In this document: piece after piece, positions 20,602 through 29,318 of the stretch
Layout: every line of letters begins with the position of its first letter
Position numbering within the stretch: position 1 is the first letter of the stretch
Origin: a virus
DNA length: 54,230 nucleotides
Strand: one strand, 5' to 3'
Virus record (IMG/VR): IMGVR_UViG_3300047554_000160
Span: 1-54,230 of that record
Translations under genes and position numbers: made by a program
The notes under the pieces: model-generated
Database searches by the model: none
The model's input: only the letters and a program-made list of their open reading frames with translations
What the model was told of the DNA's origin: nothing

Positions 20602-21264
20602 TTATTGACTAGGTTCTGCCAACATGTGATAATGAAGATCGTACATTTCTTTACCATTATGCTTGCCGTCAAATACTCTGTAGGGCTCGCCTGCGTATCC
20701 TGGAAACTTATATTCTGTTACAACATACCCAAGGTCATTTAAGAAATTTACCACTTCTTCGTATTTGGCATCGTCAAAGTACATGTGAAAATGGAATTCA
20801 ATTGCTAGTGTAGGTTTAAATTGTTTGATGAATTCTTTACCACCTAAAATAACATCTAAGTCACTACCTTCAGTATCAATTTTTACCAGTACTCTATCTC
20901 CAGCAGTTGCTTCTGGAATTAAACTGTCAAGTGTAATAGTTTTGATATTTTCTTCGGATCGGTCAAGTTCGGAATATAAATCTTTTCCGAATACAGAAAA
21001 TTGACCGGAATCAGCCGAAGGTGTGTGGATTGATTTTTCCACTCCTAGTTCATTTGAACAGATGTTTTTTAAGAACTTAACCTTATTCTGCTGATCATTT
21101 ATTTTGGTTTTGGCAGCATCCATTGCTTCTGACGATGGCTCAACGAAAACAATCTTCTTGTAATCATCATATACTGCGGACGACCACATGCCTACATTTC
21201 CGCCAATGTCAATAAACAGATCGCCGTGAAAATCGTACTCAAACGATTCTAATTTTTTAATCAT
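20602..21264 (-). CDS. FkbM-family methyltransferase
   Basis: A 220-residue class I SAM-dependent methyltransferase of the FkbM family: motif I DIGGNVGMWSS near residues 18-28, acidic strand-2 end VEPSS near 41, and the FkbM-typical DRVLVKIDTEGSDLDVILGG (residues 122-141) with PTLAIEFH after it. FkbM enzymes methylate hydroxyls, often on sugars or lipids, and in phages may modify glycans or virion parts; the target is inferred only. The SD (GTGAGGT) is buried in the 3' arm of an 11-bp hairpin directly before the ATG. A strong terminator follows the stop. Confidence 0.85.
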   Translation of the reverse strand: MIKKLESFEYDFHGDLFIDIGGNVGMWSSAVYDDYKKIVFVEPSSEAMDAAKTKINDQQNKVKFLKNICSNELGVEKSIHTPSADSGQFSVFGKDLYSELDRSEENIKTITLDSLIPEATAGDRVLVKIDTEGSDLDVILGGKEFIKQFKPTLAIEFHFHMYFDDAKYEEVVNFLNDLGYVVTEYKFPGYAGEPYRVFDGKHNGKEMYDLHYHMLAEPSQ

Positions 21265-21265
21265 A

Positions 21266-21303
21266 AGACCTCACAAATTTTATATAATTATCTTGTGAGG
21301 TCT
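21266..21303 (-). promoter_or_regulatory. RBS-sequestering hairpin with promoter-like loop before FkbM
   Basis: AGACCTCACAA (21266-21276) pairs perfectly with TTGTGAGGTCT (21293-21303) across a 16-base AT-rich loop. On the minus strand the second arm contains the SD GTGAGGT and ends one base before the ATG. The loop reads TATAAAAT, near a late or -10 element. Confidence 0.55.
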
Positions 21304-21310
21304 AGTTGAT

Positions 21311-23248
21311 TTAAATTTTTGAAAGCCCTGCTAGGCGCTTAATGTCTTCAAATTGCTGAGCTACTGCCTGTTGCCCACGCATTGCTTCAGTCTTCGCCTG
21401 CATTTGCTCGACATACTTTTCAACTAGTTTGCCAACATGATCACCAAACTGTTTGCCGGCCATAATACCTAGCTCAGTCGGTCCTTTACGCCACTCGCCT
21501 AATCCTTGTTCGGCTGCGTGTTTATTGTAGAACGGTTTGATAAATTCTACAATTTCTTTCATAGACGGAGTATGACCTTCTGGTTTGCTTTCTGCATTTT
21601 CCATGTCTTCTCCTTCTTCGGGCATTTCTTTGTCCATGTGTCCTAATTCGCCAAGTGTGTCAGAAACAAAGTCTTCATCGTAACTGATCATATATCTTGC
21701 CTGCTTTGGACTCATATTAAATTCTTTTATTAGAATCATTCCAATGGCACTAATTAGATCATCTTCTTTTGCCGAATCGTATTTGATGCCTTTATCAAAT
21801 AAAATTTTTGCCACTTGATAGCTTGTGCGATCTTCTGGAGATTCTGCTACAGGTTGTTGCGGTGCTGCCGCAGGATCTACAGCAGGTGCAGGAGCCGGTG
21901 CTGCCGGTACAGGTTGTTCAGCCGCACCCAATTCTTGAGCTGCTTCTGGATCGTCTTTCATTAACCAAGACATGATGATTTCTTTAGGATCACCTTCTGG
22001 ATTTAATTCTGCGTTTGCTGCTAATGCTTTTTCTAATGTTTCGTTATGAACGCCAATGCCCTGTAATGCTTCTATTGCGCCAGTTGCATCTGGGCCACCG
22101 TAAGTTAAGCCACTGTCTAGTAAATCTTTAAGAGCCATAATTGTATCTGGCTCTAGTGTTCCTTCAGTAACTGCTACTGTCCAAGACTCAAATGCAGCGA
22201 ACGGATCAACAGAATCGTCATCCATTGTTTCGTCTAGATTATTGAATGACTGTGCTACTTGTGTAAGATCAATTTCTCCGGCTTCTTGCATAATTTTATG
22301 AATTAGTGGGAAATATTGAGTTAGATCTTCTTTAAAATTCTTTTGTGTAAATTTGTCTTTGTAGTCTTCCATAGTTGCTTGGTCAAGTACAAATCCGTCA
22401 TCTTCACTAGGCTGTAGTTCAGAAATCCATTGCTCGTAAAACTTTTGTCCGCTCAGACATTCAATTGTTTTTCTAAGTTCGTTTAACTTACCTTGACTGC
22501 GTTCTAAAATCTCATTAACTTCTGTATTCATTCCGTCGTGATGTCCAACGTGACGTTTGAATGCAACTAATTGACTAACTTTTTCACTTAGGTTAATAAT
22601 TTCTTTACCGGCTTCGTCATAAGGGCGGCCGCCGTTAGCTACGTGACGTTGCATAGCCTTTGCACCAGCTAAGTGTATGAATGGATACTTGAAACGCTCT
22701 CCGTCCGAATTTTCAATGAATAGTGCATTAATGTTGCGGCTTCTTGCACCTTTTTGTGTTTCATCGATTGCTTTAGAGTGGCGTACAATTAGACGTGTAT
22801 TTTCTAATTTTCTCATGCTGGTCTTTGGACCACGTGCAATCATTGCAGATTCATTCATAGTATTTTCCTTAGTTCCTGTTTGTGCAAGATACTGAAAGTC
22901 GTTCTTGTTCAAATTACTCTTAGTAATATCTCGTGTGTCAAAACGCAACATTCTGCGCTTGGCAAAATATCGCATTTCTCTTAAAAATTCATACCACTCG
23001 TTAAGTGTAACTGTATCAACGTCTTCTGTAATTCCTTGGCTATAGAAGATTTTCAATGTTCCTAGCTCATGAATAGAAACGCTGACACGACCTAGATTGT
23101 TGCCCTCTATGACAAAATCAAAGTCAAAAAATCGTGCGTCTTTGGGGTTAGTTGTAATTGTACCCTGATCGTCGCCCATTTCTAAATTAGTGAAGCGGCC
23201 GCGAACTTTGTCAAAAACGTCTTGTGCAATAAATTCAATGATGTTCAT
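21311..23248 (-). CDS. Large conserved virion-associated protein, unknown role
   Basis: A 645-residue protein in the terminase/head-tail block. The N-terminal 120 residues form a compact alpha/beta region (NIIEFIAQDVFDKVRGRF, GRVSVSIHELGTLKIFYSQG, EWYEFLREMRYFAKRR). A basic middle (RLIVRHSKAI, YPFIHLAGAKAMQRHV) follows, then acidic helices, a Pro/Ala linker (about residues 425-450) and a C-terminal helix pair. I do not recognise a catalytic motif. Similar long proteins occur beside gp17 in marine T4-like phages as I recall. ATAAATA lies 5 bases before its ATG and starts at the gp17 stop codon. Confidence 0.6.
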   Translation of the reverse strand: MNIIEFIAQDVFDKVRGRFTNLEMGDDQGTITTNPKDARFFDFDFVIEGNNLGRVSVSIHELGTLKIFYSQGITEDVDTVTLNEWYEFLREMRYFAKRRMLRFDTRDITKSNLNKNDFQYLAQTGTKENTMNESAMIARGPKTSMRKLENTRLIVRHSKAIDETQKGARSRNINALFIENSDGERFKYPFIHLAGAKAMQRHVANGGRPYDEAGKEIINLSEKVSQLVAFKRHVGHHDGMNTEVNEILERSQGKLNELRKTIECLSGQKFYEQWISELQPSEDDGFVLDQATMEDYKDKFTQKNFKEDLTQYFPLIHKIMQEAGEIDLTQVAQSFNNLDETMDDDSVDPFAAFESWTVAVTEGTLEPDTIMALKDLLDSGLTYGGPDATGAIEALQGIGVHNETLEKALAANAELNPEGDPKEIIMSWLMKDDPEAAQELGAAEQPVPAAPAPAPAVDPAAAPQQPVAESPEDRTSYQVAKILFDKGIKYDSAKEDDLISAIGMILIKEFNMSPKQARYMISYDEDFVSDTLGELGHMDKEMPEEGEDMENAESKPEGHTPSMKEIVEFIKPFYNKHAAEQGLGEWRKGPTELGIMAGKQFGDHVGKLVEKYVEQMQAKTEAMRGQQAVAQQFEDIKRLAGLSKI

Positions 23249-23253
23249 TAGCG

Positions 23254-23260
23254 TATTTAT
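23254..23260 (-). promoter_or_regulatory. Late-promoter motif ATAAATA, leaderless spacing, overlapping gp17 stop
   Basis: Reverse-strand ATAAATA ends 5 bases before the ATG at 23248. Its first base belongs to the TAA stop of gp17, so coding end, promoter and next start occupy about 15 bases. Confidence 0.55.
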
Positions 23261-24846
23261 TAAAAATGTGATACAAAGATCGGCATGGGCAAGTCAGCTT
23301 CATCTAGCGCCCTGTCTTCGATCATTTTCTCATAAACTGTAGGATCCCAATCACCCAGCATACTGATCATACGAACTGCTAAAAGCATACTAGATACTAA
23401 ATCGTCGTGCTCATTAACTTTTGCTTCAAAACTAACACCGTTTGCAATATATGTTTTAAGCTCACTAATCAATGCTTTGCTCTTAATTTTTAGACGCTTT
23501 TGCTCAATTAACTGCTTGAGCTTTGCACAGGCAGCAATCTTGCTAACGTTAGTGGTATTGAAACCTCTACGGAACCGACGAACATGTCCTTTCTTAATCG
23601 GCTCGCTCATAAACATTCCAGGCACAGTTTCTTCACCCATTTCGTTAATAGCAACTAATGCGGCTTCTCCTACAGTATTGTTTTCGACAGAGTAATAGAT
23701 CTGTCCTCGATTTTCTGACTTAGCACATTCTCCGTCAATGTACCGGCAGATTTCTCGCATGATCCGCACTTGTTGCTGTACAGGCGTAGTGTTATGGTTC
23801 CACTCTCCTACTTGATCGAAACTAGGAACTTCTACAATTTGTATGGCTGCATAATCTCCACCCGTACCTAGGCTAGGGTCAAGAGATACTACGTAGAGGC
23901 TATCCGGTCGTATCTTTTTATACCACCGAACTTGCCCCATTTTCATTATGGGTTCTATTCCTTCTAGGTCAGACAAAGTAATACTATTGATCAGCGTTTC
24001 ATCAAAGATTAAGAATTCACACTCGTGTTCTCGACGGAATCGTTCTTCTCCAATACGTGATCTTTCTGTGTTTGCCCACTCCTCATCTCGATCAGGATGT
24101 TCGCTCCAGTGTGCTCTAAAGGGGAAGAATCCGTTACGACCTAGTTCTTGCTCGTTACCAAAGTCGTCAAATCGTTTGTTAGCTTCTTTCCAAATTTGAG
24201 CAAACTGATCTTCGTCCGAGTTAGGAGTTGAAGTAATAATTGCTTTACCACCAGTTGCTAGTGTAGGCGAAATAGAAGTCCAGAACTCGCTAGCAATGTT
24301 TGGTTCAACGAACGCAAATTCGTCTGCGTATAGTAAGGATAGCGACAAACCTCGACCAGTAGTAGGTGTAGTTGTTTGTGCAATAATACGACTACCGTTG
24401 TCAAACTCTAGACTCTGTTTGTTATAACTCTTAACACCACAACGAATGTGATCAGGACAAAGTTCGTACCCGTAACGAATACGTGACATAATTTCCTGAG
24501 CACCTGTATATTTGTGCGCGGCAACTAGAACCGTTGCATCTGGAACAAACATAGCATACCACAATAGGTATCCTGCGGCTGTAGTTGTTTTACCTGTTTG
24601 ACGAGGTAAAAGATTTACATTGAAACGATGATTATGATAACTGTCGATTAATCTCTTTTGATATTCATAGGGATCGTAAAGCAACTTGCCCTTAACTGGG
24701 TGTTGAATATGAAAAAAGTTTTCAAGAAAGTAGTGAGGGCCATTTACAGGATCCTGACATTTCATCAGATCCTCAATATCCTTTTCTGTCCATGTCTGGG
24801 TAGCAAAGGGCTTCTTAACTAGATTGTCGTACTTATTAACTGCCAT
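23260..24846 (-). CDS. gp17: Terminase large subunit (T4 gp17)
   Basis: A 528-residue packaging motor and nuclease. ATPase: Walker A PRQTGKTT (81-88), Walker B LLYADE (D175, E176), coupling motif ITSTPN (205-209). Nuclease: SLDPSLGTGGD with D323 as first metal ligand, and a late acidic residue in NEHDDLVSS near 480. It packages DNA into the prohead and cuts the concatemer with gp16. The gene stands alone between a terminator (24860-24887) and the 645-residue gene, with GTAAATA 5 bases before its ATG and no SD, so it appears to be transcribed from its own late start. Confidence 0.95.
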   Translation of the reverse strand: MAVNKYDNLVKKPFATQTWTEKDIEDLMKCQDPVNGPHYFLENFFHIQHPVKGKLLYDPYEYQKRLIDSYHNHRFNVNLLPRQTGKTTTAAGYLLWYAMFVPDATVLVAAHKYTGAQEIMSRIRYGYELCPDHIRCGVKSYNKQSLEFDNGSRIIAQTTTPTTGRGLSLSLLYADEFAFVEPNIASEFWTSISPTLATGGKAIITSTPNSDEDQFAQIWKEANKRFDDFGNEQELGRNGFFPFRAHWSEHPDRDEEWANTERSRIGEERFRREHECEFLIFDETLINSITLSDLEGIEPIMKMGQVRWYKKIRPDSLYVVSLDPSLGTGGDYAAIQIVEVPSFDQVGEWNHNTTPVQQQVRIMREICRYIDGECAKSENRGQIYYSVENNTVGEAALVAINEMGEETVPGMFMSEPIKKGHVRRFRRGFNTTNVSKIAACAKLKQLIEQKRLKIKSKALISELKTYIANGVSFEAKVNEHDDLVSSMLLAVRMISMLGDWDPTVYEKMIEDRALDEADLPMPIFVSHF

Positions 24847-24851
24847 GAAAA

Positions 24852-24858
24852 TATTTAC
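24852..24858 (-). promoter_or_regulatory. Late-promoter motif GTAAATA of gp17, leaderless spacing
   Basis: Reverse-strand GTAAATA ends 5 bases before the gp17 ATG and lies right after the terminator of the upstream gene, so it is the obvious source of gp17 transcript. Confidence 0.6.
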
Positions 24859-24859
24859 C

Positions 24860-24887
24860 GAAAAAAATAGCCTCCGGAGAGGCTATT
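24860..24887 (-). terminator. Rho-independent terminator upstream of gp17
   Basis: Perfect stem AATAGCCTC/GAGGCTATT (24866-24874 and 24879-24887) with a 4-base loop, followed on the minus strand by a run of T residues. It ends the gp16 to 321-residue-gene transcript. Confidence 0.85.
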
Positions 24888-24904
24888 GATTTGTTAATTT
24901 TGGA

Positions 24905-25870
24905 TTAACGTTTGTTAGACCAAACTTTAGCGCCAGAACTTTGATTTCTCTTTTCTGTAGCGGCATCTGCGGTCTTTTGACTCTTTTCTTTCTGCTTTCG
25001 CATGAAAGCAGGAATCTTGTCCATGTCTGGACCTTCTGCTACGAACTTTTTGTATTCGTCAAATAGCTTGGCTTCAAAAGCTGCCATTGTATTAACTGAT
25101 TCGTCTTTCTTTGTCTCGTCCGGCATTGGGTTAGATCCGCTGTTTGGAGGAGTGTAATCAAAGTCACGCACTTTATTAACTACGTGAGCAAAGTCATTTG
25201 GGTTATAATCACGAGTAGAAATCTTAGGACTATTGTCATAGCTTTCCTCGCCATCATCACTACGAGCGTTCAATTTGTCAGTTGTACTGCCTTTGATTGG
25301 CTCGTCGCTAGTAACTTTAACTGGCATGTCTGTAGAAATCTTTACTGGTTGTCCAGTTTTAACTTTCTTGATCAAATCTGCAATTTCGTCTGCACCACTA
25401 TCGTCCATTCCTGCTGGTCCGCCAGTTAAAGGACCAGTGTCTGGTTTTTCTAGCTCGTGATCTTTTGAATCGTGATCACCGTCCATATCAACATCGCCTA
25501 GTGCCTTTAGCATAGGATCTGCCGACGGCATTCCCATGCCTTGACTTGGCTCGTCTGTTTTTGCAAGGTCCATAATACCACGCATCATAGCAACGATTTC
25601 GCCTGCATTGCCTGCACTCATATTGATGCTTGCTGGCATCATAGGCGGCATCGGTGCTCCCATTCCCATCATTCCGCACTCAGCAATAACAGATTCATTA
25701 AGTTGTTTCTTAACTCCGCTCAGTGCTTTTAATTCATTTAGATTAGGTTCTGGTAAATTGATTTCAACTTCTTTACCTTCGGTTAGAACTGCTGGTTTTT
25801 CAACAGGTGCAGCCTTAGGTTCAGATCCCTTTACGCTTTCTAATCTTTTAAGTATGTCTAGCATTTCCAT
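24905..25870 (-). CDS. Acidic, low-complexity packaging-region protein
   Basis: A 321-residue hydrophilic protein, probably largely disordered. It has a Met/Pro/Gly patch (GMMGMGAPMPPMMPASINM) near residue 65, an Asp/Gly stretch (VDMDGDHDSKDHE) with calcium-loop-like spacing near 130, a TDMPVKVTSDEPIKGST repeat-like region near 180, and a Lys-rich C-terminal helix. No enzyme motif seen. It is followed by a strong terminator and lies between terminase subunit genes, so a capsid, scaffold or packaging role is plausible but inferred. An AAGGA SD precedes the ATG. Confidence 0.5.
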   Translation of the reverse strand: MEMLDILKRLESVKGSEPKAAPVEKPAVLTEGKEVEINLPEPNLNELKALSGVKKQLNESVIAECGMMGMGAPMPPMMPASINMSAGNAGEIVAMMRGIMDLAKTDEPSQGMGMPSADPMLKALGDVDMDGDHDSKDHELEKPDTGPLTGGPAGMDDSGADEIADLIKKVKTGQPVKISTDMPVKVTSDEPIKGSTTDKLNARSDDGEESYDNSPKISTRDYNPNDFAHVVNKVRDFDYTPPNSGSNPMPDETKKDESVNTMAAFEAKLFDEYKKFVAEGPDMDKIPAFMRKQKEKSQKTADAATEKRNQSSGAKVWSNKR

Positions 25871-25882
25871 GTTTTATTTCCT

Positions 25883-26401
25883 TTATTGACCCGCGCTTGG
25901 GATCTGTTCGCCACGTTGCTTGCGTCTTTCGGCTGCGTCGGCGTTTAGTTGCTTTAAAAATGAGTTATTATATTTTTCACCATAGAAGTCATCAAACTTT
26001 GCATTTGGTGCTTCTTTATAATCTGGATCAGATAATAAAGCACCTGTACGAGTTTCGGCAGGTGCTTGGTATTCTTCAGTTGGTTCTAGCGGGCTACGTA
26101 CAACCATGTAGTTTTCGTTAATGCCCATTTCAGCTGTTAGGTATTTGTGTAATTCGTTAGCAGTAGTAGGGTAACTTAGTGTTACTTCGTAGATGCTAAC
26201 TTCTGCGTTTTTAATTTTAGGGAAATCTAACGGTAGTTGCTGAATAGGAGTCTTGCCTTTTTTGCTGAACTCAGCTACGCTGAAACGCTCTAGTAAGCCT
26301 TTCATTTTTGCTTCATTATCGGATGTGCATTCCTGTGCGACTTTAATTCTAAAGTCGTATTTCTTAACTGATTCTGTTAGGTATTCTTTGAATGATCTCA
26401 T
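25883..26401 (-). CDS. Conserved virion-type protein with MRSFKEYLTES start
   Basis: A 172-residue protein. The N-terminal MRSFKEYLTES motif is common at the start of small T4-like phage virion proteins and resembles a core-targeting or prohead-protease-type segment; that comparison is mine. The body is alpha/beta (KYDFRIKVAQE, KTPIQQLPLDFP, NAEVSIYEVTLSYP, ENYMVVRSPLEP), the end basic and Gln-rich. Function unknown. ATAAATA lies 18 bases before the ATG, overlapping the gp16 stop, with a TAGGAAA SD in between. Confidence 0.5.
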   Translation of the reverse strand: MRSFKEYLTESVKKYDFRIKVAQECTSDNEAKMKGLLERFSVAEFSKKGKTPIQQLPLDFPKIKNAEVSIYEVTLSYPTTANELHKYLTAEMGINENYMVVRSPLEPTEEYQAPAETRTGALLSDPDYKEAPNAKFDDFYGEKYNNSFLKQLNADAAERRKQRGEQIPSAGQ

Positions 26402-26418
26402 AGCGGTTTTCCTATGCT

Positions 26419-26898
26419 TTATTTATCAAGATTTTTAAGTTTTGCAAGCAGGCTATTACGGTCTGTAATCAGCGTACCCTCGGCTTGAATAGCATCTGCA
26501 GGAGCATCGCCGTTCTTTTTATCTACAGCATACTTTTTAAGCTGTAATTCTACCATCTTTAGCTTTTTGTCAATCTTTGCACTTTTGGCATCAATTGCGT
26601 TCTTAAGCATTACACCTGCAACTTCAAACATACGTGCGCCATATCTTGCTTCTACGTTCATACCTAAATCCATTAGATCGTCGTAGGCTTTTTCAGCTTT
26701 GTTTGCAAGCCCATCTAATTCTGCATCGCTTAGATCACCAAGTCCTTTTACTCTAGGAAGTGCTGCGGAAATTTTATCAAATTCTTCAAGTTTTTCTTGT
26801 AGAGAAATTACCTGCTGTTCGGGGATTTCTTGCGGAGCAATCACTGGATCAGCATCGGGCTCTGGCAGATTAAAAAGTTCTTCAAGTTTCTTAGTCAT
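26419..26898 (-). CDS. gp16: Terminase small subunit (T4 gp16)
   Basis: A 159-residue helical, acidic protein. The central segment (AYDDLMDLGMNVEARYGARMFEVAGVMLKNAIDAKSAKIDKK) matches the pattern of gp16 in T4-like aquatic phages, with an N-terminal acidic lead and a C-terminal LITDRNSLLAKL end. gp16 forms rings that recognise DNA and stimulate gp17. It lies in the same block as gp17, two genes apart, and 8 bases after the gp4 gene. Size agrees with T4 gp16 (164 aa). Confidence 0.75.
   Translation of the reverse strand: MTKKLEELFNLPEPDADPVIAPQEIPEQQVISLQEKLEEFDKISAALPRVKGLGDLSDAELDGLANKAEKAYDDLMDLGMNVEARYGARMFEVAGVMLKNAIDAKSAKIDKKLKMVELQLKKYAVDKKNGDAPADAIQAEGTLITDRNSLLAKLKNLDK
26420..26426 (-). 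promoter_or_regulatory. Late-promoter motif ATAAATA within the gp16 stop region
   Basis: Reverse-strand ATAAATA contains the gp16 stop codon and lies 18 bases before the ATG at 26401, with an SD in the short leader. Confidence 0.5.
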
Positions 26899-26906
26899 AT
26901 CTTTAC

Positions 26907-27347
26907 TTATCGCTTTTTGCTGCCATTATGGAAAATATCACGCTCACTGACTACTCTAAACTTAATACCTCTGCCCTTGCACCATGCTTGTGCAGCTTCC
27001 CATTTAGCTAGATTTTTAATATACTGTGCTTGGTTATGAGGATTTTTACCTACAGCTTCTCTAATGGCTTGATTATTAGGTTTTATTTCTATAAGCTCTG
27101 CATGACGTTTTAGATTCTTATCAGTATATACAATTAAAAAGTCCGGAACATAAACTGTGTTTTTACCTGTTAAAGGATCTCGATAGGGAATTTTTACAGC
27201 TTCACTGGCCCATTGCTCAACCGCAGGATTATTGTCACAGAACAACATAAATGTGTGTTCCCAGCTTGACCTATATATAGGATCGTGTCCGCCTACGTAT
27301 TTCTCTGGGTTCTTTGGCACAAATCTGCCCTTGGCAGTATTTCTCAT
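26907..27347 (-). CDS. gp4: Head completion nuclease-like protein (T4 gp4)
   Basis: A 146-residue protein matching the gp4 head-completion family: GRFVPKNPEKYVGG start, YRSSWEHTFMLFCD, IPYRDPLTGK, then a PD-(D/E)xK nuclease motif, VPDF (D69) and EIK (E87, K89). T4 gp4 is 150 residues and is needed to complete filled heads before tails join. The nuclease residues here look intact. Its ATG overlaps the upstream gene's stop (TAATG). Confidence 0.85.
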   Translation of the reverse strand: MRNTAKGRFVPKNPEKYVGGHDPIYRSSWEHTFMLFCDNNPAVEQWASEAVKIPYRDPLTGKNTVYVPDFLIVYTDKNLKRHAELIEIKPNNQAIREAVGKNPHNQAQYIKNLAKWEAAQAWCKGRGIKFRVVSERDIFHNGSKKR

Positions 27348-27721
27348 TATGGTAGTATGTTTCGTTTAACAAAATCAACAGGCGTAACTTTTTGTACAGA
27401 ACCTAGTACGCTAGTCTTGTATCGGTTGAAGTTTAAAATCTCAGATACAAACTGGCTAAGTTCTATATTACCCAATGAGCGCATAGAGTCTAGTACATTC
27501 ATTGGATTAAAATTATCACGCTTGGCCTGCATCATAATTGTAATAGAAATGTTTTCAGCTGATTCTTCGCTAAAGCCTTTGCTAGACAATAGCCCTGTCA
27601 TAGCTGTCAGTGTTTCATTATCAAGTTGAACCGGAACGTCATTATATTGACTTAACTGTTTGTTAGTTAAATCACTAGAAGACCCCGAAGTATCTTTTGA
27701 TGGTAAGTTAGTATAAATCAT
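27347..27721 (-). CDS. Conserved hypothetical protein in the tail/head gene block
   Basis: A 124-residue protein with a Ser/Thr-rich start, a helical centre (DNETLTAMTGLLSSKGFSEESAENISITIM) and a C-terminus rich in Phe/Val. It is coupled to both neighbours, by ATGA with the upstream tube-like gene and TAATG with gp4. The position is that of small baseplate-hub assembly genes in related phages, but I see no match strong enough to name it. Confidence 0.55.
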   Translation of the reverse strand: MIYTNLPSKDTSGSSSDLTNKQLSQYNDVPVQLDNETLTAMTGLLSSKGFSEESAENISITIMMQAKRDNFNPMNVLDSMRSLGNIELSQFVSEILNFNRYKTSVLGSVQKVTPVDFVKRNILP

Positions 27722-29313
27722 GCAAAATATGTAGTTGTAGAATCATCATCATTTTGTTCATAAACATTAGTTACCTGAACATCGAGATCCTCAGAGTCAT
27801 TAAGAGTTACAACAGTTTCATTGTCTTCTTCAAAGCTGACTGTATCATCTGGGTTTTCAGCTTGTTCAGCTTCTGCTAATTGTTCTTCTAATTCTGCTTC
27901 TTCTAGTTGAACGCTTTCTAAACTAGCTTGTAATTTATCCGGGTCGGTGTAACCTAGTTCATCGTATTCGGAATATATTGCCTCAGTTGCTTCCGGATCT
28001 CCTTCAGCTGCCGCCAGGCGTGCATCTAGTTCTTCTTTTAGACCTCGATTTTTTTCAATATCTGCTGCGAGCGCCGCGGCTGCGGCTGTTTTTTCAGCTT
28101 TGGCATTTGATAATGCAGCCGCAGTAGTACCGGCTCCGGACGGAAGTAGGCCTTTTATTGAACTGCTAATTTTACTAGTTAGTCCGCTAACAGCGCCGCC
28201 TATACCCGCAGTTAGACCGCCTAGCGTAAAACCTGCACCACCTGGTTGTGCAGATCTCGGAATTGCACCAGTTGGCTGTTCTCCAGGAAGTGTTGCTAAT
28301 GCAAGACCTGCAGGACTTTTTCCTGTGAGAATATCCGGTAGTTGCCCTGTTCTTGCAACCTTATCAAGAATGCCGTAGCCTTCTGCAAGAATTCCTGCCT
28401 TGGTAATATTTTTTGCATTCTTAGCAAGAGAAGCAACACCTCTAGCTGTTTTAAATAATCCTAATGGACTAGTATCTCCTCCACCGCCGAGAACTTCTCC
28501 AATACCGGGGATAATTCCACCTGGACCAAGAATACTGCTATTGCCGCCACCAAATACACTTAATGGACCAGGCGTACTGTCATAGTGAATAGTTGCAAAG
28601 CCAGTCGGATTATCTCTTTTAATTTGACCAGTTCCATACAATACTGTTTCGTATTGGATAGACATGTTATTTTCTAAAAGTTTAGTCTGTGTCTGGTCTA
28701 GTTTGTCGTGACTAAAATCAGTGATTACAGGATTGACTAAAATAAACGCTGTAAATTGTTTTCTGTTTAGTTGATAGATTTCGATACTTCTAAAGAAAGG
28801 ATCAGTCTGCCCGTTGTTCATACCGTAGGCAGTACTTTCGTCTATGTTTGTTCCTATCTTCTTATATTTGGTGTCGCCGAATGATGCAGGGATAGATAGC
28901 CCTGAAGTATTTTTACCATCAACAAAGTAATAATTGTAGTAAGACTTCCACAGGCCAATTGTAGTGTTGTTGTGGTCATCATGAAATGCCATGCTAATAG
29001 GTTGATATTCAATCTTGCTTTGAACTATAGTTTTCTTATTGTATTGATTAACAGTTTCAGTTGCTATTCTGTACTTAGGGAGATCAATGTTCTTTACTAA
29101 TAAACCTAGCTCAGGGCCATTCTTAGAAAGATACTGACTGATAATAGGATTGTTGTTTCTGTTAATGTTAAACACAACATAATACAGAAATCCGGCCTTA
29201 GGAGCCAGCCTAAAATAATCATCAACATACAATCTACTGGCATGTTGATAATCCCTAACTTGGTTAGGAGTCGTTAGGGTCTGACTTAAAAAATTAGTAA
29301 ATGCGTTGGCCAT
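27718..29313 (-). CDS. Tail-tube/baseplate-junction-like structural protein
   Basis: A 531-residue protein. Residues 1-230 have a tube-protein-like layout similar to gp19 (FLYYVVFNI, LGLLVKNIDLPKYRI, TIVQSKIEYQPISMAFHDD, NYYFVDG, FILVNPVITDFSHDKLDQT), followed by a Gly/Ala-rich middle and a long acidic, Ala/Glu-rich helical C-terminus (residues 395-531). Comparable proteins in cyanophages are virion components; a gp48/gp54-like tube initiator or cap is possible. CTAAATA lies 5 bases before the ATG, and a terminator separates the gene from gp19. Confidence 0.6.
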   Translation of the reverse strand: MANAFTNFLSQTLTTPNQVRDYQHASRLYVDDYFRLAPKAGFLYYVVFNINRNNNPIISQYLSKNGPELGLLVKNIDLPKYRIATETVNQYNKKTIVQSKIEYQPISMAFHDDHNNTTIGLWKSYYNYYFVDGKNTSGLSIPASFGDTKYKKIGTNIDESTAYGMNNGQTDPFFRSIEIYQLNRKQFTAFILVNPVITDFSHDKLDQTQTKLLENNMSIQYETVLYGTGQIKRDNPTGFATIHYDSTPGPLSVFGGGNSSILGPGGIIPGIGEVLGGGGDTSPLGLFKTARGVASLAKNAKNITKAGILAEGYGILDKVARTGQLPDILTGKSPAGLALATLPGEQPTGAIPRSAQPGGAGFTLGGLTAGIGGAVSGLTSKISSSIKGLLPSGAGTTAAALSNAKAEKTAAAAALAADIEKNRGLKEELDARLAAAEGDPEATEAIYSEYDELGYTDPDKLQASLESVQLEEAELEEQLAEAEQAENPDDTVSFEEDNETVVTLNDSEDLDVQVTNVYEQNDDDSTTTYFA

Positions 29314-29318
29314 AGTAA

